Assembly (NCBI GenBank): GCA_000434215.1
Contig: HF999733.1
Location: forward strand, 4,318 to 29,277
From: Bacteroides sp. CAG:144
GTDB taxonomy: Bacteria > Bacteroidota > Bacteroidia > Bacteroidales > UBA11471
Reading direction: 5' to 3'
DNA: 24,960 bases
Part shown: positions 1 through 7,216 of the stretch, one piece after another
Layout: every line of letters begins with the position of its first letter
How positions within the stretch are numbered: position 1 is the stretch's first letter
Made by a program: the position numbers and the translations under genes
The notes under the pieces: model-generated
The model's database searches: none
Seen by the model: only the letters and a program-made list of their open reading frames with translations
Told to the model about the DNA's origin: nothing

Positions 1-122
1 ATATCACGCACATAACCGCCTATGACATAACAAGGCATACCCAACTCATCGGCAGTCTCGGTAAGGAGAGAAAAAAGCGGATGCCCCAAATGCTTTTGCA
101 ATAATGAATCGTCGAGTCTCAT
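1..122 (-). CDS. cca: CCA-adding-type tRNA nucleotidyltransferase, N-terminus (partial)
   Basis: This is the first 40 codons of a leftward gene that continues off the left edge. The frame begins ATG at 120-122 and reads MRLDDSLLQKHLGHPLFSLL, followed by TADELGMPCYVIGGYVRD. The pattern 'ADELG..CYVIGGYVRD' is the start of the head domain of class II CCA-adding/poly(A) polymerase-family nucleotidyltransferases, in which GG plus downstream acidic residues bind the metal and NTP. The expected role is adding or repairing the 3' CCA of tRNAs in the cytoplasm, which fits the tRNA-Met gene in this window that lacks an encoded CCA. There is no Shine-Dalgarno sequence. A good promoter lies about 90 bp upstream. 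Because only the N-terminus is visible, a poly(A) polymerase or a related HD-domain family member cannot be excluded. Confidence 0.8.
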   Translation of the reverse strand, partial: MRLDDSLLQKHLGHPLFSLLTETADELGMPCYVIGGYVRD

Positions 123-210
123 CGGCCATATAGATTATTTCACAGGAAACACACAAACAAGATAAAGCTTTCGATCTCTCGTCAGTCTCCCTCTTGCCAT
201 TTTCCGCAAG

Positions 211-242
211 CAAAGATAGTATAAGTCGCAAAGAATGCCAAA
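211..242 (-). promoter_or_regulatory. Bacteroidetes-type promoter for the cca-like gene
   Basis: On the minus strand, TTTG (239-242) is followed after 20 bases by TATCTTTG (211-218). This matches the Bacteroidetes primary sigma pattern TTTG-N19-21-TAnnTTTG. It would give a leader of roughly 80 nt before the ATG at 122. Nothing else is seen between 123 and 343, a stretch with no convincing gene. Confidence 0.6.
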
Positions 243-343
243 AGGTTATTTACTTTCAGACCCAGCCTCTCATCAGGAAACGAAGCGATATGGCACTTCC
301 TATGTTCGATTCCGCCCGGCGGTCCTCCTCTGTCCCAACGTCC

Positions 344-835
344 CTACTCGGGCTTACGACGGGTAAGCGAATAAGGCTTCGATGGGAACAAGATAAAAGG
401 CAACGTCGCCCCTACCGCCAGCATGAAAATAACTCCGCAAGTAATGATTCCGTTGACAAAAAATTCCTGCATATAACGCTGCACCATATCGGAATCGGAA
501 AGATTACGCGAAAAAAGAAGCAACGCAAAGACCGTCTTGTAGGCATACATACCCGGAATCATAGGTAACAAAGCCGGTATATATACCACCGTCATGGGGC
601 AATAGATAAGAGAGCCGAGAAAAAGGCTCACCCACCCGATGACAAATGATGCACAAAACGACGCGGTAATAATATCGACCCCGACATAATGCATCAGCGA
701 GAAGCGCAGTGCATGTCCTATGGCCGCTGCAATAGCGATAGAAAGAAATGCCCGCCGGGGAGGATTGGAAATCGCCCCGAAACCGATAGCTGCAATAGCA
801 GCAAAAAGCCCGTCTATAACAATAGTTCCTACCAT
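344..835 (-). CDS. Threonine/serine exporter family protein, small subunit (ThrE_2/DUF3815 type)
   Basis: This 163-residue, very hydrophobic protein has about five predicted membrane segments. It resembles the C-terminal half of ThrE-type exporters, with a glycine/alanine-rich first helix (IDGLFAAIAAIGFGAISN) and the loop 'PALLPMIPGMYAYKTVF', a recognisable PGxxxY signature of the family. In Corynebacterium ThrE the two halves are one polypeptide; in many other bacteria they are split into a large and a small gene. Its partner lies 9 bp upstream on the same strand (845-1618), so the two are probably co-transcribed and form one inner-membrane complex. Substrate specificity (threonine, serine or another small acid) cannot be read from the sequence. 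No clear terminator follows the stop codon. Confidence 0.82.
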   Translation of the reverse strand: MVGTIVIDGLFAAIAAIGFGAISNPPRRAFLSIAIAAAIGHALRFSLMHYVGVDIITASFCASFVIGWVSLFLGSLIYCPMTVVYIPALLPMIPGMYAYKTVFALLLFSRNLSDSDMVQRYMQEFFVNGIITCGVIFMLAVGATLPFILFPSKPYSLTRRKPE

Positions 836-844
836 AGTTTCTCT

Positions 845-1618
845 TTAAAGCAATACCAAACCGTTGTGTACGATAGCCAATGTTATCGACAACCCTACGG
901 CAATACACATCACCAGCAACAAAGCACTGACCAGCCGGGTAGTCCCCAGCAAAATATGACTCTCTACGATATCGATAACCCCATTGAGCAAAGGTACACC
1001 GGGAATCAAAAAGAGAACGCTTGTACCGATAGCAATATCGGGTGTGGCATTGAACAACAACGCCGAAGAAGCAATCACGGAAGATAGGAACGCTGTCAAA
1101 ACAAATACGACATAATGACTGATATGCCTTTTCTGCATAAAACTTTTCAGTGAAAAACCGATTACCGTAGCCACAAATACAATTCCTATCGCCCCCCAAC
1201 TGCCACCGAAAAGTTGACAGAAAGCTCCATTGGCACAAGCTACCAAAAAAGTAAGAAGATAATGATTGATGCGAGGCGTATCTACGATTTTTTTGTATCG
1301 TCGTTCTATCTCATCAAGCGACAGATGATTGTCGAGTGCCGCCCAACTGAGCGAGCTCAACTCGGAATTGAGAAAAAAACTGATCGGAAAACTTTTTACA
1401 GGCACAACATCGCTGAACACCTCTCCCGACTCTCTATCATGAATCGAAAAAATTATAGTCTTATGCAACAATGTCATTTGTGTTACGACACCCAACGCCT
1501 CACTGATGCGCATGGTATTGCGTACCACCCGAGACGTATGTACGCCCGACCCCATCAAGCGGACAGCGTACTCGGCAATAAAATCGGCAATGCGATGAAA
1601 TTCCTTCTCTACCTTCAT
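845..1618 (-). CDS. Threonine/serine exporter family protein, large subunit (ThrE/DUF1212 type)
   Basis: This is a 257-residue protein. A soluble N-terminal region of about 110 residues (FIAEYAVRLMGSGVHTSRVV, then a 'SEALGV' segment) precedes five or so hydrophobic helices. The stretch 'FLIPGVPLLNGVIDIVES' in the membrane half is characteristic of DUF1212/ThrE proteins. I chose the ATG at 1616-1618: the frame stays open upstream to a TTG at 1783, but that extension (MAREESRNGH...) is not family-like and would run across the promoter at 1670-1677. The gene sits 9 bp ahead of the small-subunit gene, suggesting a two-gene exporter operon in the cytoplasmic membrane. The physiological substrate is inferred from the family only. 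Confidence 0.85.
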   Translation of the reverse strand: MKVEKEFHRIADFIAEYAVRLMGSGVHTSRVVRNTMRISEALGVVTQMTLLHKTIIFSIHDRESGEVFSDVVPVKSFPISFFLNSELSSLSWAALDNHLSLDEIERRYKKIVDTPRINHYLLTFLVACANGAFCQLFGGSWGAIGIVFVATVIGFSLKSFMQKRHISHYVVFVLTAFLSSVIASSALLFNATPDIAIGTSVLFLIPGVPLLNGVIDIVESHILLGTTRLVSALLLVMCIAVGLSITLAIVHNGLVLL

Positions 1619-1669
1619 ATAAAATTTCTGAAAACCCAATCTCGGGAACGAGCCCCGAAAAAAACGCCG

Positions 1670-1677
1670 CAAAGGTA
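1670..1677 (-). promoter_or_regulatory. -7 promoter element for the exporter operon
   Basis: TACCTTTG on the minus strand matches TAnnTTTG and lies about 52 bp upstream of the chosen ATG of the large exporter subunit. A TTTG lies at 1694-1697, but the 16-base spacing is shorter than the usual 19-21, so the -33 element is weak. Confidence 0.5.
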
Positions 1678-1734
1678 AGAACTTTAACAGAAACAAATGA
1701 GGAAAACGAATATTTTTTATTTCCCACACATATT

Positions 1735-2733
1735 TCAAGGAAGCCATTCGACAATGCCCGTTACGGGATTCTTCTCTCGCCAATCAAGAAAATCTTCATA
1801 TGAGCGAACTCCTCCGGCTATTACCGCCCGATAATATTCCACACCGGCAATATGCATTGTATCGGGAGTTGTGTATTTCAACGATAAAATCGCACGGCGC
1901 ATCTCCGGGGTAAGTACAGCCGATATACGATCGGCCACACGCTCGAAATATCCGTCGTACCGACTTCCCCGTAAAATGTGTATCATATCGATTTGCCACA
2001 TCTCGCCCCGATCGTCGACATATCCGAGATGCCACTCGATACATCGTTCCTCGGTATCGGCAAGATTTGCATATTCAATATGCTTCACGGCCATATTCCG
2101 AGCCAACAGAGACACCGCCCGAAAACTATCGGGAACAGATAATTCCGACGAATATATATGTAAGTCGATATCTCTATGCTTTACCAGCAATCCCATACGC
2201 AACGAGCCTACCACATGCGTTTCGGCACCTATCGACGCCCATGCCTCAAAAAAACTTCCGGCGCGTATTATACGCCAAGCCTGTTCGATATTCGCCATCG
2301 AAAGCCGCTCGATAAGGGCATCGCCATCTTTTTTATCGGATTTATCCTTTCCCTTCAACGTTTTATAACTCAAAATATGCCACGTTACACCTATGGCTAT
2401 CGCACCGAACAACAAACGCAACCAAGTACTTTCGGCAATACCAAAAGCACAATACGACAACGTCGCCCATAAAAGGGTTATCGAAATGACCTTTGCCCGC
2501 AGGGGAATGGCCCTATATTCCCGGAAATTACGAATATACGTTCCCAAATACCTATGATTCAACAACCTCTCATACAGCACAGGAGAACTACGAAAATAAA
2601 GAGCGGTCGCCAGCAATAAAAAGGGCGTCGTGGGTAACAACGGCACAAAAATGCCGATGACCCCCAAAGACAACGACAATGTTCCGATTACGATATAAAG
2701 ATATTTCAACATGGAGAAATGCGTATTATTCAT
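1735..2733 (-). CDS. Fusion protein: YbaN/DUF454 membrane domain plus nucleotidyltransferase-fold domain
   Basis: This 332-residue protein has two parts. Residues about 8-125 are a YbaN-like (DUF454) inner-membrane domain with four hydrophobic segments and the signature 'GIFVPLLPTTPFLLLA'. After a lysine-rich linker (about 127-137), residues about 146-332 form a soluble domain with a polymerase-beta nucleotidyltransferase motif: GS at 176-177, ten residues, then DID at 188-190, and a likely third carboxylate at D249 in 'WQIDMIH'. That pattern (hG[GS]x9-13DhD) predicts nucleotidyl transfer or a related metal-dependent reaction; the substrate is unknown. I chose the ATG at 2731-2733. An in-frame TTG lies at 2745, inside the tRNA terminator, and an ATG at 2712 (MLKYLYIV) fits the YbaN start equally well. 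No promoter is evident between this gene and the tRNA terminator, so read-through from the tRNA is possible. Confidence 0.75.
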   Translation of the reverse strand: MNNTHFSMLKYLYIVIGTLSLSLGVIGIFVPLLPTTPFLLLATALYFRSSPVLYERLLNHRYLGTYIRNFREYRAIPLRAKVISITLLWATLSYCAFGIAESTWLRLLFGAIAIGVTWHILSYKTLKGKDKSDKKDGDALIERLSMANIEQAWRIIRAGSFFEAWASIGAETHVVGSLRMGLLVKHRDIDLHIYSSELSVPDSFRAVSLLARNMAVKHIEYANLADTEERCIEWHLGYVDDRGEMWQIDMIHILRGSRYDGYFERVADRISAVLTPEMRRAILSLKYTTPDTMHIAGVEYYRAVIAGGVRSYEDFLDWREKNPVTGIVEWLP

Positions 2734-2742
2734 TCCATACGA

Positions 2743-2775
2743 CAAAAAAGGCCGTCTTATGCGCTAAGACAGCCT
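2743..2775 (-). terminator. Rho-independent terminator of tRNA-Met
   Basis: On the minus strand an 11-bp stem (arms 2765-2775 and 2749-2759, one G-T pair) with a 5-nt loop is followed by five Ts at 2744-2748. It sits just after the tRNA and abuts the start of the downstream fusion gene, so it could both end the tRNA transcript and limit read-through into that gene. Confidence 0.8.
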
Positions 2776-2785
2776 TTGAAAGAAG

Positions 2786-2859
2786 TAGCGGGGACGAGAA
2801 TTGAACTCGTGACCTCCGGGTTATGAATCCGACGCTCTAACCAACTGAGCTACCCCGCC
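2786..2859 (-). tRNA. tRNA-Met (CAT anticodon), probably elongator
   Basis: The minus strand folds as a complete cloverleaf. The acceptor arm is GGCGGGG with CCCCGCT (first pair G-T). The D-stem is GCTC/GAGC with loop AGTTGGTTA. The anticodon loop is TTCATAA, with CAT at 2823-2825. The T-arm is ACGAG-TTCAATT-CTCGT. The discriminator is A at 2786, followed by CTT, so CCA is not encoded and must be added by the CCA-adding enzyme. The initiator hallmarks (mismatched 1-72 pair, three G-C pairs in the anticodon stem) are absent, so an elongator is most likely. A tRNA-Ile with lysidine-modified CAT is the alternative. The last anticodon-stem pair (31-39) is A-C. Confidence 0.93.
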
Positions 2860-2898
2860 ATCGACAATACGAGAAAACAACTTTCCCGAATGCGGGGG

Positions 2899-2906
2899 CA
2901 AAGGTA
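2899..2906 (-). promoter_or_regulatory. -7 promoter element of tRNA-Met
   Basis: TACCTTTG on the minus strand matches TAnnTTTG and ends 39 bp upstream of the mature tRNA 5' end. No convincing -33 TTTG is seen. Confidence 0.55.
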
Positions 2907-3042
2907 AAACCTTTTCTTGAATTGAAAAAATTTTATCGACTAAAAAATTCTCTTGCCAGAAAAATTTATCGGAATACGTCGATTAACGATTTTTTATACA
3001 GGGTTTCGGTAATAAGGATAAAAAAGTTCGTAAAGAAATCTT

Positions 3043-3050
3043 TATCTTTG
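3043..3050 (+). promoter_or_regulatory. -7 promoter element of the PorT-like gene
   Basis: TATCTTTG matches TAnnTTTG and lies 20 bp upstream of the ATG at 3071, predicting a short leader. No clear -33 element is visible. Confidence 0.55.
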
Positions 3051-3070
3051 CTTTGATAAAACTATATCTT

Positions 3071-3736
3071 ATGAAAAAGTTTACCAAAACCATCTGCTTG
3101 CTGGTACTTTTAGGCATATCGGCACAAGCGCAGGCCATAGACTTCAACTGGGGTCTCAAAGGCGGATTCAATCTATCGGGAAGCTCCTATAAAGGGCTCG
3201 CCCCCAATATCAAATACGACAACGATTGCGGTTTTTTCATCGGTCCTATGGCCGAAATAAGTTTCCCGTTAGGCCTCTCTATCGACGGGTCTCTGCTCTA
3301 TCTGCAACGCCGAACACATTTCACTAACACCGACGATTATGCCGTAGCCAACTATTTCAGACACTCTCTCGATATTCCGCTATATCTGAAATTCACATTC
3401 AACCCGCTGCAAATTCTCGGCATCTATGCAGGAGTAGGACCGTCGTTTACATTCGACATCAAAAACGACAATCTGTCCAACAAACTATACGAGATCATCG
3501 GGAAAGAAAATCCCCAACCGAACGGTGCGCGACTCATCAATAACGAGACTGTCGTAGGTATGAATTTTACTGCCGGCGTCATTCTCTTTAAGCATTTGCG
3601 TGCCGCCATCAATTACCGGCTGCCTATGGGAAACTCGGTAAGAGAAACATTTACAGATGGTTGGAATGATATTTTAGCCAGCGATTTTTCCACCAAAAGC
3701 AATATGTGGCAATTAGTATTCAGCGTTACATTCTGA
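3071..3736 (+). CDS. PorT-family outer-membrane beta-barrel protein
   Basis: This is a 221-residue secreted protein. Residues 1-22 (MKKFTKTICLLVLLGISAQA plus QA) are a Sec signal peptide. The mature part begins with 'FNWGLKGGFNLSG', the typical opening of small Bacteroidetes outer-membrane barrels (porin family/PorT, OMP_b-brl_2). Alternating hydrophobic strands follow, and the protein ends in 'WQLVFSVTF', a terminal-aromatic beta-signal. I chose the ATG at 3071 because the signal peptide starts there; an earlier in-frame ATG at 3053 overlaps the promoter region. A DUF4861 gene follows after 34 bp on the same strand with no intervening terminator, suggesting a two-gene unit. The specific function is unknown: a structural barrel or small channel is inferred from the fold only. 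Confidence 0.8.
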   Translation: MKKFTKTICLLVLLGISAQAQAIDFNWGLKGGFNLSGSSYKGLAPNIKYDNDCGFFIGPMAEISFPLGLSIDGSLLYLQRRTHFTNTDDYAVANYFRHSLDIPLYLKFTFNPLQILGIYAGVGPSFTFDIKNDNLSNKLYEIIGKENPQPNGARLINNETVVGMNFTAGVILFKHLRAAINYRLPMGNSVRETFTDGWNDILASDFSTKSNMWQLVFSVTF

Positions 3737-3770
3737 TAAAACTCATCATATTTACGAAAATATATCTATT

Positions 3771-5015
3771 ATGAAATTATTCGGTCATTTCGGCCTATGC
3801 CTCCTTGCATTAGGTATCGGTACACAAGTATGGGCACAAGAGAAAACATTCTACATAGAAGTGGAAAATCCGTGGGAACAGAATAAACCCGACTATCCCA
3901 TCGTTCTGAAAACCGCCGACTTCAAATGCAACTTTCCCATACTATCGGCAACCGTATATGATGGAGAAAAAGAGATCCCTTCACAAACCGACGACCTCGA
4001 CCGCGATGGAAAAGGAGACGAAATAGCCCTACTCATAGACATGCCCGCCAAAACAAAAAAGGATTTGCGCATTATCGTATCGGGTAAAGAAGCAGCAGCC
4101 GATCGTTATCCGTCTCGGGTATACGCCGACATGAAAATTTACGACAAAAGTAACAAACGAAACAAACATCCCAAAATCAACTCTTTGAGTATCCCGGGAA
4201 CAACCAAGATCTATAACAACCTTTATCATCACGGTCCGGCATTCGAGTCGGAACTCGTTGCTTACAGAATTTATTTCGACCAAAAACAGACCGTCGATAT
4301 TTACGGCAAATTCAACAAAGGTTTCGAAGTAGAATCCAGCGGTTGGTATCCCGACGACAAACAATTAGCACAAGGATTCGGCGACGACGTTTTGCGCGTA
4401 AGCGGCAGTTGCGGCGTAGGCGCTTTGAAAGGCTGGAATGCCAAACAGAAAAAAGCAACGCATATCGAACCTGTCATCGAACGTACCGGTCGTATATTGG
4501 CTTACGGCCCCGTGCGCACCGTAGCCGAAATGGAAGCAAAAGGCTGGCAATACGGAGACGACCACCTCGACATGACTTGCCGATACACTCTCTATGGCGG
4601 TCATCGCGACGCTCAGGTAGATGTATTTTTCGACAAACCTCTCGGCAATGAAATCTTCTGTACCGGTGTACAAAACATCAAAGGCTCGGAATCATATAGC
4701 GACCACAAGGGATTGATCGGTTGCTGGGGTACAGACTGGCCGGTGAACGATACGGTAAAATATGCCAAAGAAACCGTCGGTCTCGGAACATACCTTCCAC
4801 AGAAATATATCGTAAGCGAAATAAACGATAAAGCCAATTACCTCTATCAAATACAAGCCCCGAAACAATCGTCGATGACTTATTACATCACGTTTACCTC
4901 CATGAAAGAAACGTTTGGCTACAAAACCCCCGAAACGTGGTTTGAGCACTTGAAGACGTGGAAGAAAGACATCGAACAACCCTGTCGGGTAAAAATATTG
5001 AGAAAGAAAAAATAG
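3771..5015 (+). CDS. DUF4861-type secreted protein
   Basis: This is a 414-residue protein with a signal peptide (about 1-22, ending VWA-Q). The mature protein is rich in aromatic residues and beta-type sequence, with segments such as 'DDLDRDGKGDEIALLIDMPA' near 75-94 and 'GWYPDDKQLAQGFGDDVLRV' mid-protein. This organisation resembles the Bacteroidetes DUF4861 family, whose members are often found near polysaccharide-degrading enzymes and have no well-defined activity. Here no glycoside hydrolase or SusC/D pair is adjacent. The upstream PorT-like gene is 34 bp away and is probably co-transcribed. The gene ends at the bidirectional terminator at 5036-5063. The family assignment comes from recall of sequence style and is less certain than the location, which is likely periplasmic. 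Confidence 0.65.
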   Translation: MKLFGHFGLCLLALGIGTQVWAQEKTFYIEVENPWEQNKPDYPIVLKTADFKCNFPILSATVYDGEKEIPSQTDDLDRDGKGDEIALLIDMPAKTKKDLRIIVSGKEAAADRYPSRVYADMKIYDKSNKRNKHPKINSLSIPGTTKIYNNLYHHGPAFESELVAYRIYFDQKQTVDIYGKFNKGFEVESSGWYPDDKQLAQGFGDDVLRVSGSCGVGALKGWNAKQKKATHIEPVIERTGRILAYGPVRTVAEMEAKGWQYGDDHLDMTCRYTLYGGHRDAQVDVFFDKPLGNEIFCTGVQNIKGSESYSDHKGLIGCWGTDWPVNDTVKYAKETVGLGTYLPQKYIVSEINDKANYLYQIQAPKQSSMTYYITFTSMKETFGYKTPETWFEHLKTWKKDIEQPCRVKILRKKK

Positions 5016-5035
5016 ATTTCCTTATTTTTCATACT

Positions 5036-5063
5036 AAAAAAGGAGGCCACCGGCCTCCTTTTT
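5036..5063. terminator. Bidirectional terminator between convergent genes
   Basis: AGGAGGCC (5041-5048) and GGCCTCCT (5052-5059) form a perfect 8-bp stem with a 3-nt loop, flanked by A's on the left and T's on the right. It can end both the rightward DUF4861 transcript and the leftward monophosphatase transcript. Confidence 0.85.
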
Positions 5064-5079
5064 CTATCGATAAAAATTC

Positions 5080-5916
5080 TCAAAGGCAATCATACAAATA
5101 CGATAAAACATCAGCATGAAGGCCGGAGTTCGTTGCAACGACATCATAACCGTCTACCCGCAAACTATCACCGGCAGTCGCCCCATAGAGTAAAGAACTT
5201 CCCTCAAAATCGGAAACAATTCCACCGGCCTCACGCAAAATGAGAATCCCGGCCGCCACGTCCCAAAGATGTAGGGACGGCTCGATATAAGCCTCGGTAC
5301 GCCCCGCTGCCACACCACAAATATCCATAGCTGCCGAACCGGCTATACGCACACCGCCCACATGCCCGTAAAAACGAGACAACATAGCCGTCGAAAAAGT
5401 TCTATACTTCTCTGCATCATACGGCAATCCGAGATGTATATAGGCCGTCCCTATCGACGTTACGGGAGACGCAGATATACGAACGCCGTTAAGATAAGCG
5501 CCGCCATCTTTCCAAGCATAAAAACATTCGTCGCGACAAGGTTCATAAACCACACCCAACAGCAATCCGGCAGATCGGCCGTAAAGAGCTATACTCACAG
5601 CATAAGGAGGCTGGTCATGAACATAATTGGTCGTACCGTCGAGCGGATCGATAATCCATAAACAAGCCTCTCCCCTATAAGAAACAGTCTCCTCTTCGGT
5701 GATAAATCCTGCTCCCGGCAACAATACCGAAAGCGAATCGACCAAACGGCGCTCAGACTCTCGATCGACATACGAAACATAGTCATGCAGATTCTTTTCT
5801 TCAACACGAGAACGGTCGAAAACCAAACATTCGTTAAGCAGAAATCGCCCGGTAAGACGGGCTACCTCGACGACTTTGAGCGTCAGACCAGATAGCATTG
5901 CCACATCATAATCCAT
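5080..5916 (-). CDS. Inositol monophosphatase family protein
   Basis: This 278-residue protein has the full metal-binding set of the lithium-sensitive phosphatase superfamily: 'ITEEE' (72-76) for the glutamate ligand, 'WIIDPLDGTTNYVH' (87-100) with D90 and D93 in the DPLDGT motif, and 'LWDVAAGILILREAGG' (217-232) with D219. Such enzymes are Mg-dependent cytoplasmic phosphomonoesterases acting on inositol phosphates, 3'-phosphoadenosine 5'-phosphate or sugar phosphates. The substrate cannot be decided from motifs alone, so both SuhB-like and CysQ-like roles remain open. The start is ATG at 5914-5916 (MDYDVAML); an internal ATG at 5898 is possible. The gene stands alone, with its own -7 element 23 bp upstream and a shared terminator downstream. 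Confidence 0.9.
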   Translation of the reverse strand: MDYDVAMLSGLTLKVVEVARLTGRFLLNECLVFDRSRVEEKNLHDYVSYVDRESERRLVDSLSVLLPGAGFITEEETVSYRGEACLWIIDPLDGTTNYVHDQPPYAVSIALYGRSAGLLLGVVYEPCRDECFYAWKDGGAYLNGVRISASPVTSIGTAYIHLGLPYDAEKYRTFSTAMLSRFYGHVGGVRIAGSAAMDICGVAAGRTEAYIEPSLHLWDVAAGILILREAGGIVSDFEGSSLLYGATAGDSLRVDGYDVVATNSGLHADVLSYLYDCL

Positions 5917-5939
5917 AACACAATTACCTTAGTATATAA

Positions 5940-5947
5940 CAAAGATA
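5940..5947 (-). promoter_or_regulatory. -7 promoter element of the monophosphatase gene
   Basis: TATCTTTG on the minus strand matches TAnnTTTG and lies 23 bp upstream of the ATG at 5916. The -33 element is not clear. Confidence 0.5.
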
Positions 5948-6084
5948 CGAAATCTTACAGCATATTCTCACTAATTACTGTTATAAAAATCCGAAGTCGA
6001 AATAAAAAATGAGTTTTCCTCGTGAAATTGCTGCTATCTATCAACTTTTTTTATCCGATTTTTTTTCTTTTGAAAAAGAAATCC

Positions 6085-6092
6085 TATATTTG
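6085..6092 (+). promoter_or_regulatory. -7 promoter element of the exbB-exbD-exbD-tonB operon
   Basis: TATATTTG matches TAnnTTTG. The position expected for the -33 TTTG holds TTTT in a T-run (6062-6065), a three-of-four match. The start of transcription would lie about 250 bases before the exbB ATG. Confidence 0.5.
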
Positions 6093-6353
6093 ACCCGCAT
6101 TTTTGACGTAAATGTCTGAAAGAATAATTGCATGCAAATATGTCTGTACCATGTAACACTATCATGCAGAAAGAATTGCTTACATAAATAACGACTTGAA
6201 AAAAATAATGTTTCGACCTTTGATTACTTGTGTAAGTTGAAAAACAGCCAAGGTATCAATTTATGGACGGGCAAAAAAGAACAACCAAACCACAAAAAGA
6301 ACATAAAAACTTCACAAAAACTGTAAACCAAACTAACAAAAGACTCTTTTATT

Positions 6354-7190
6354 ATGGAGACAAAACAACCCAAAGCAAAAAAAGCTAAGAAAGAATCGAA
6401 AGGATTTCGCGGTATCGAATCTGCATTCCTCGTAATCGTAGTATGTTTTATCATTGCTGTGTGCATCTACACCTTTATATTGGGTGATGTAAACAACTTT
6501 ACCGATGCCACCAAAGCTGAACCCAAACCCGGTAATATGCTGGGAACCATCTACAAAGGTGGTATAATTGTACCTGTGCTGCAAACTTTATTGCTCACTG
6601 TATTGGTACTGAGTATCGAACGTGCATTCGCCATCATGACCGCCAAAGGCAAAGGCAGCCTCACCAAATTCGTTGCTAACGTTAAAGCGGCTCTCGCTGC
6701 CAATGACTTGGCCAAAGCCCAAGAATATTGCGACAAACAAAGAGGTTCGGTAGGTAGCGTGGTAACGTCGGCCTTGAAAAAATACGCCGAAATGGAAAAC
6801 AACACCGAACTGACCAAAGAACAAAAATTGGCAAGTATCCAAAAAGAAGTAGAAGAAGCCACCGCGCTCGAATTGCCTACTCTCGAAATGAATCTCGCCG
6901 TTATTGCCACCATGACGACTCTTGGTACCCTCGTCGGACTTCTCGGTACTGTGCTTGGTATGATCCGTTCGTTTGCCGCTCTTGCCACAGCAACAGGTGC
7001 ACCCGACTCGGTAGCCCTTTCGACCGGTATTTCCGAGGCACTTGTAAATACGGCTTTCGGTATCGCAACCGGTGCTTGTGCTGTTATCTCTTATAACTTC
7101 TTCACCAGCAAAATCGACAAAATCACTTACGCTATCGACGAAGTAGGCTTCTCTATCGTACAATCTTACGCCGCTAACCACAGCAAGTAA
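6354..7190 (+). CDS. exbB: MotA/TolQ/ExbB proton channel protein
   Basis: This 278-residue inner-membrane protein is the proton-conducting subunit of the TonB motor. Hydrophobic segments lie at about 22-43, 70-88, 180-207 and 228-249. The cytoplasmic loop between the second and third is large (about 90-178), as in ExbB/TolQ. The conserved core 'TLGTLVGLLGTVLGMIRSFA' (189-208) and 'GISEALVNTAFGIATGA' (225-241) carries the small residues and threonines that line the channel. The N-terminus is lysine-rich and cytoplasmic. The extra N-terminal helix is usual in Bacteroidetes versions. It heads a tight four-gene operon with two exbD genes and tonB (gaps 22-26 bp) and has a long leader (about 260 nt). 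TolQ is the alternative name, but the Bacteroidetes-type TonB next door favours ExbB. Confidence 0.93.
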   Translation: METKQPKAKKAKKESKGFRGIESAFLVIVVCFIIAVCIYTFILGDVNNFTDATKAEPKPGNMLGTIYKGGIIVPVLQTLLLTVLVLSIERAFAIMTAKGKGSLTKFVANVKAALAANDLAKAQEYCDKQRGSVGSVVTSALKKYAEMENNTELTKEQKLASIQKEVEEATALELPTLEMNLAVIATMTTLGTLVGLLGTVLGMIRSFAALATATGAPDSVALSTGISEALVNTAFGIATGACAVISYNFFTSKIDKITYAIDEVGFSIVQSYAANHSK

Positions 7191-7216
7191 TTAACAACTT
7201 CTGAAACAGTAAGATT

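Larger units (their letters stand above)
5917..6353. other. 437-bp divergent intergenic region between the monophosphatase gene and exbB
   Basis: No convincing gene is present. The left part holds the leftward monophosphatase promoter (5940-5947). The middle holds the rightward exbB promoter (6085-6092). The remaining 261 bases form a long, A-rich exbB leader that includes the perfect palindrome TTGCATGCAA at 6128-6137. A 41-codon frame from 6263 overlaps the exbB start, has no recognisable features and is not called. Confidence 0.6.

Noticed and set aside
504..1238. A 244-codon leftward open frame across both exporter genes
   Set aside because: It overlaps two genes with clear membrane-protein sequence in other frames; its translation is rich in Cys, Tyr and Arg with no domain, typical of an antisense or shifted shadow.
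1619..1783. 55-codon N-terminal extension of the exporter large subunit
   Set aside because: It needs a TTG start, overlaps the stop of the upstream gene and covers the -7 element at 1670-1677.
6211..6222. A second possible exbB promoter (CGACCTTTG)
   Set aside because: It lacks the TA of TAnnTTTG and has no well-placed -33 element.
6263..6388. Short 41-codon frame ahead of and overlapping exbB
   Set aside because: Lysine- and asparagine-rich translation of an A-rich leader with no features; a leader peptide cannot be excluded but nothing supports it.
6588..7181. Long antisense frame across exbB
   Set aside because: Its translation is Gly/Phe/Ser-rich and mirrors the coding strand; exbB on the plus strand has all family motifs.
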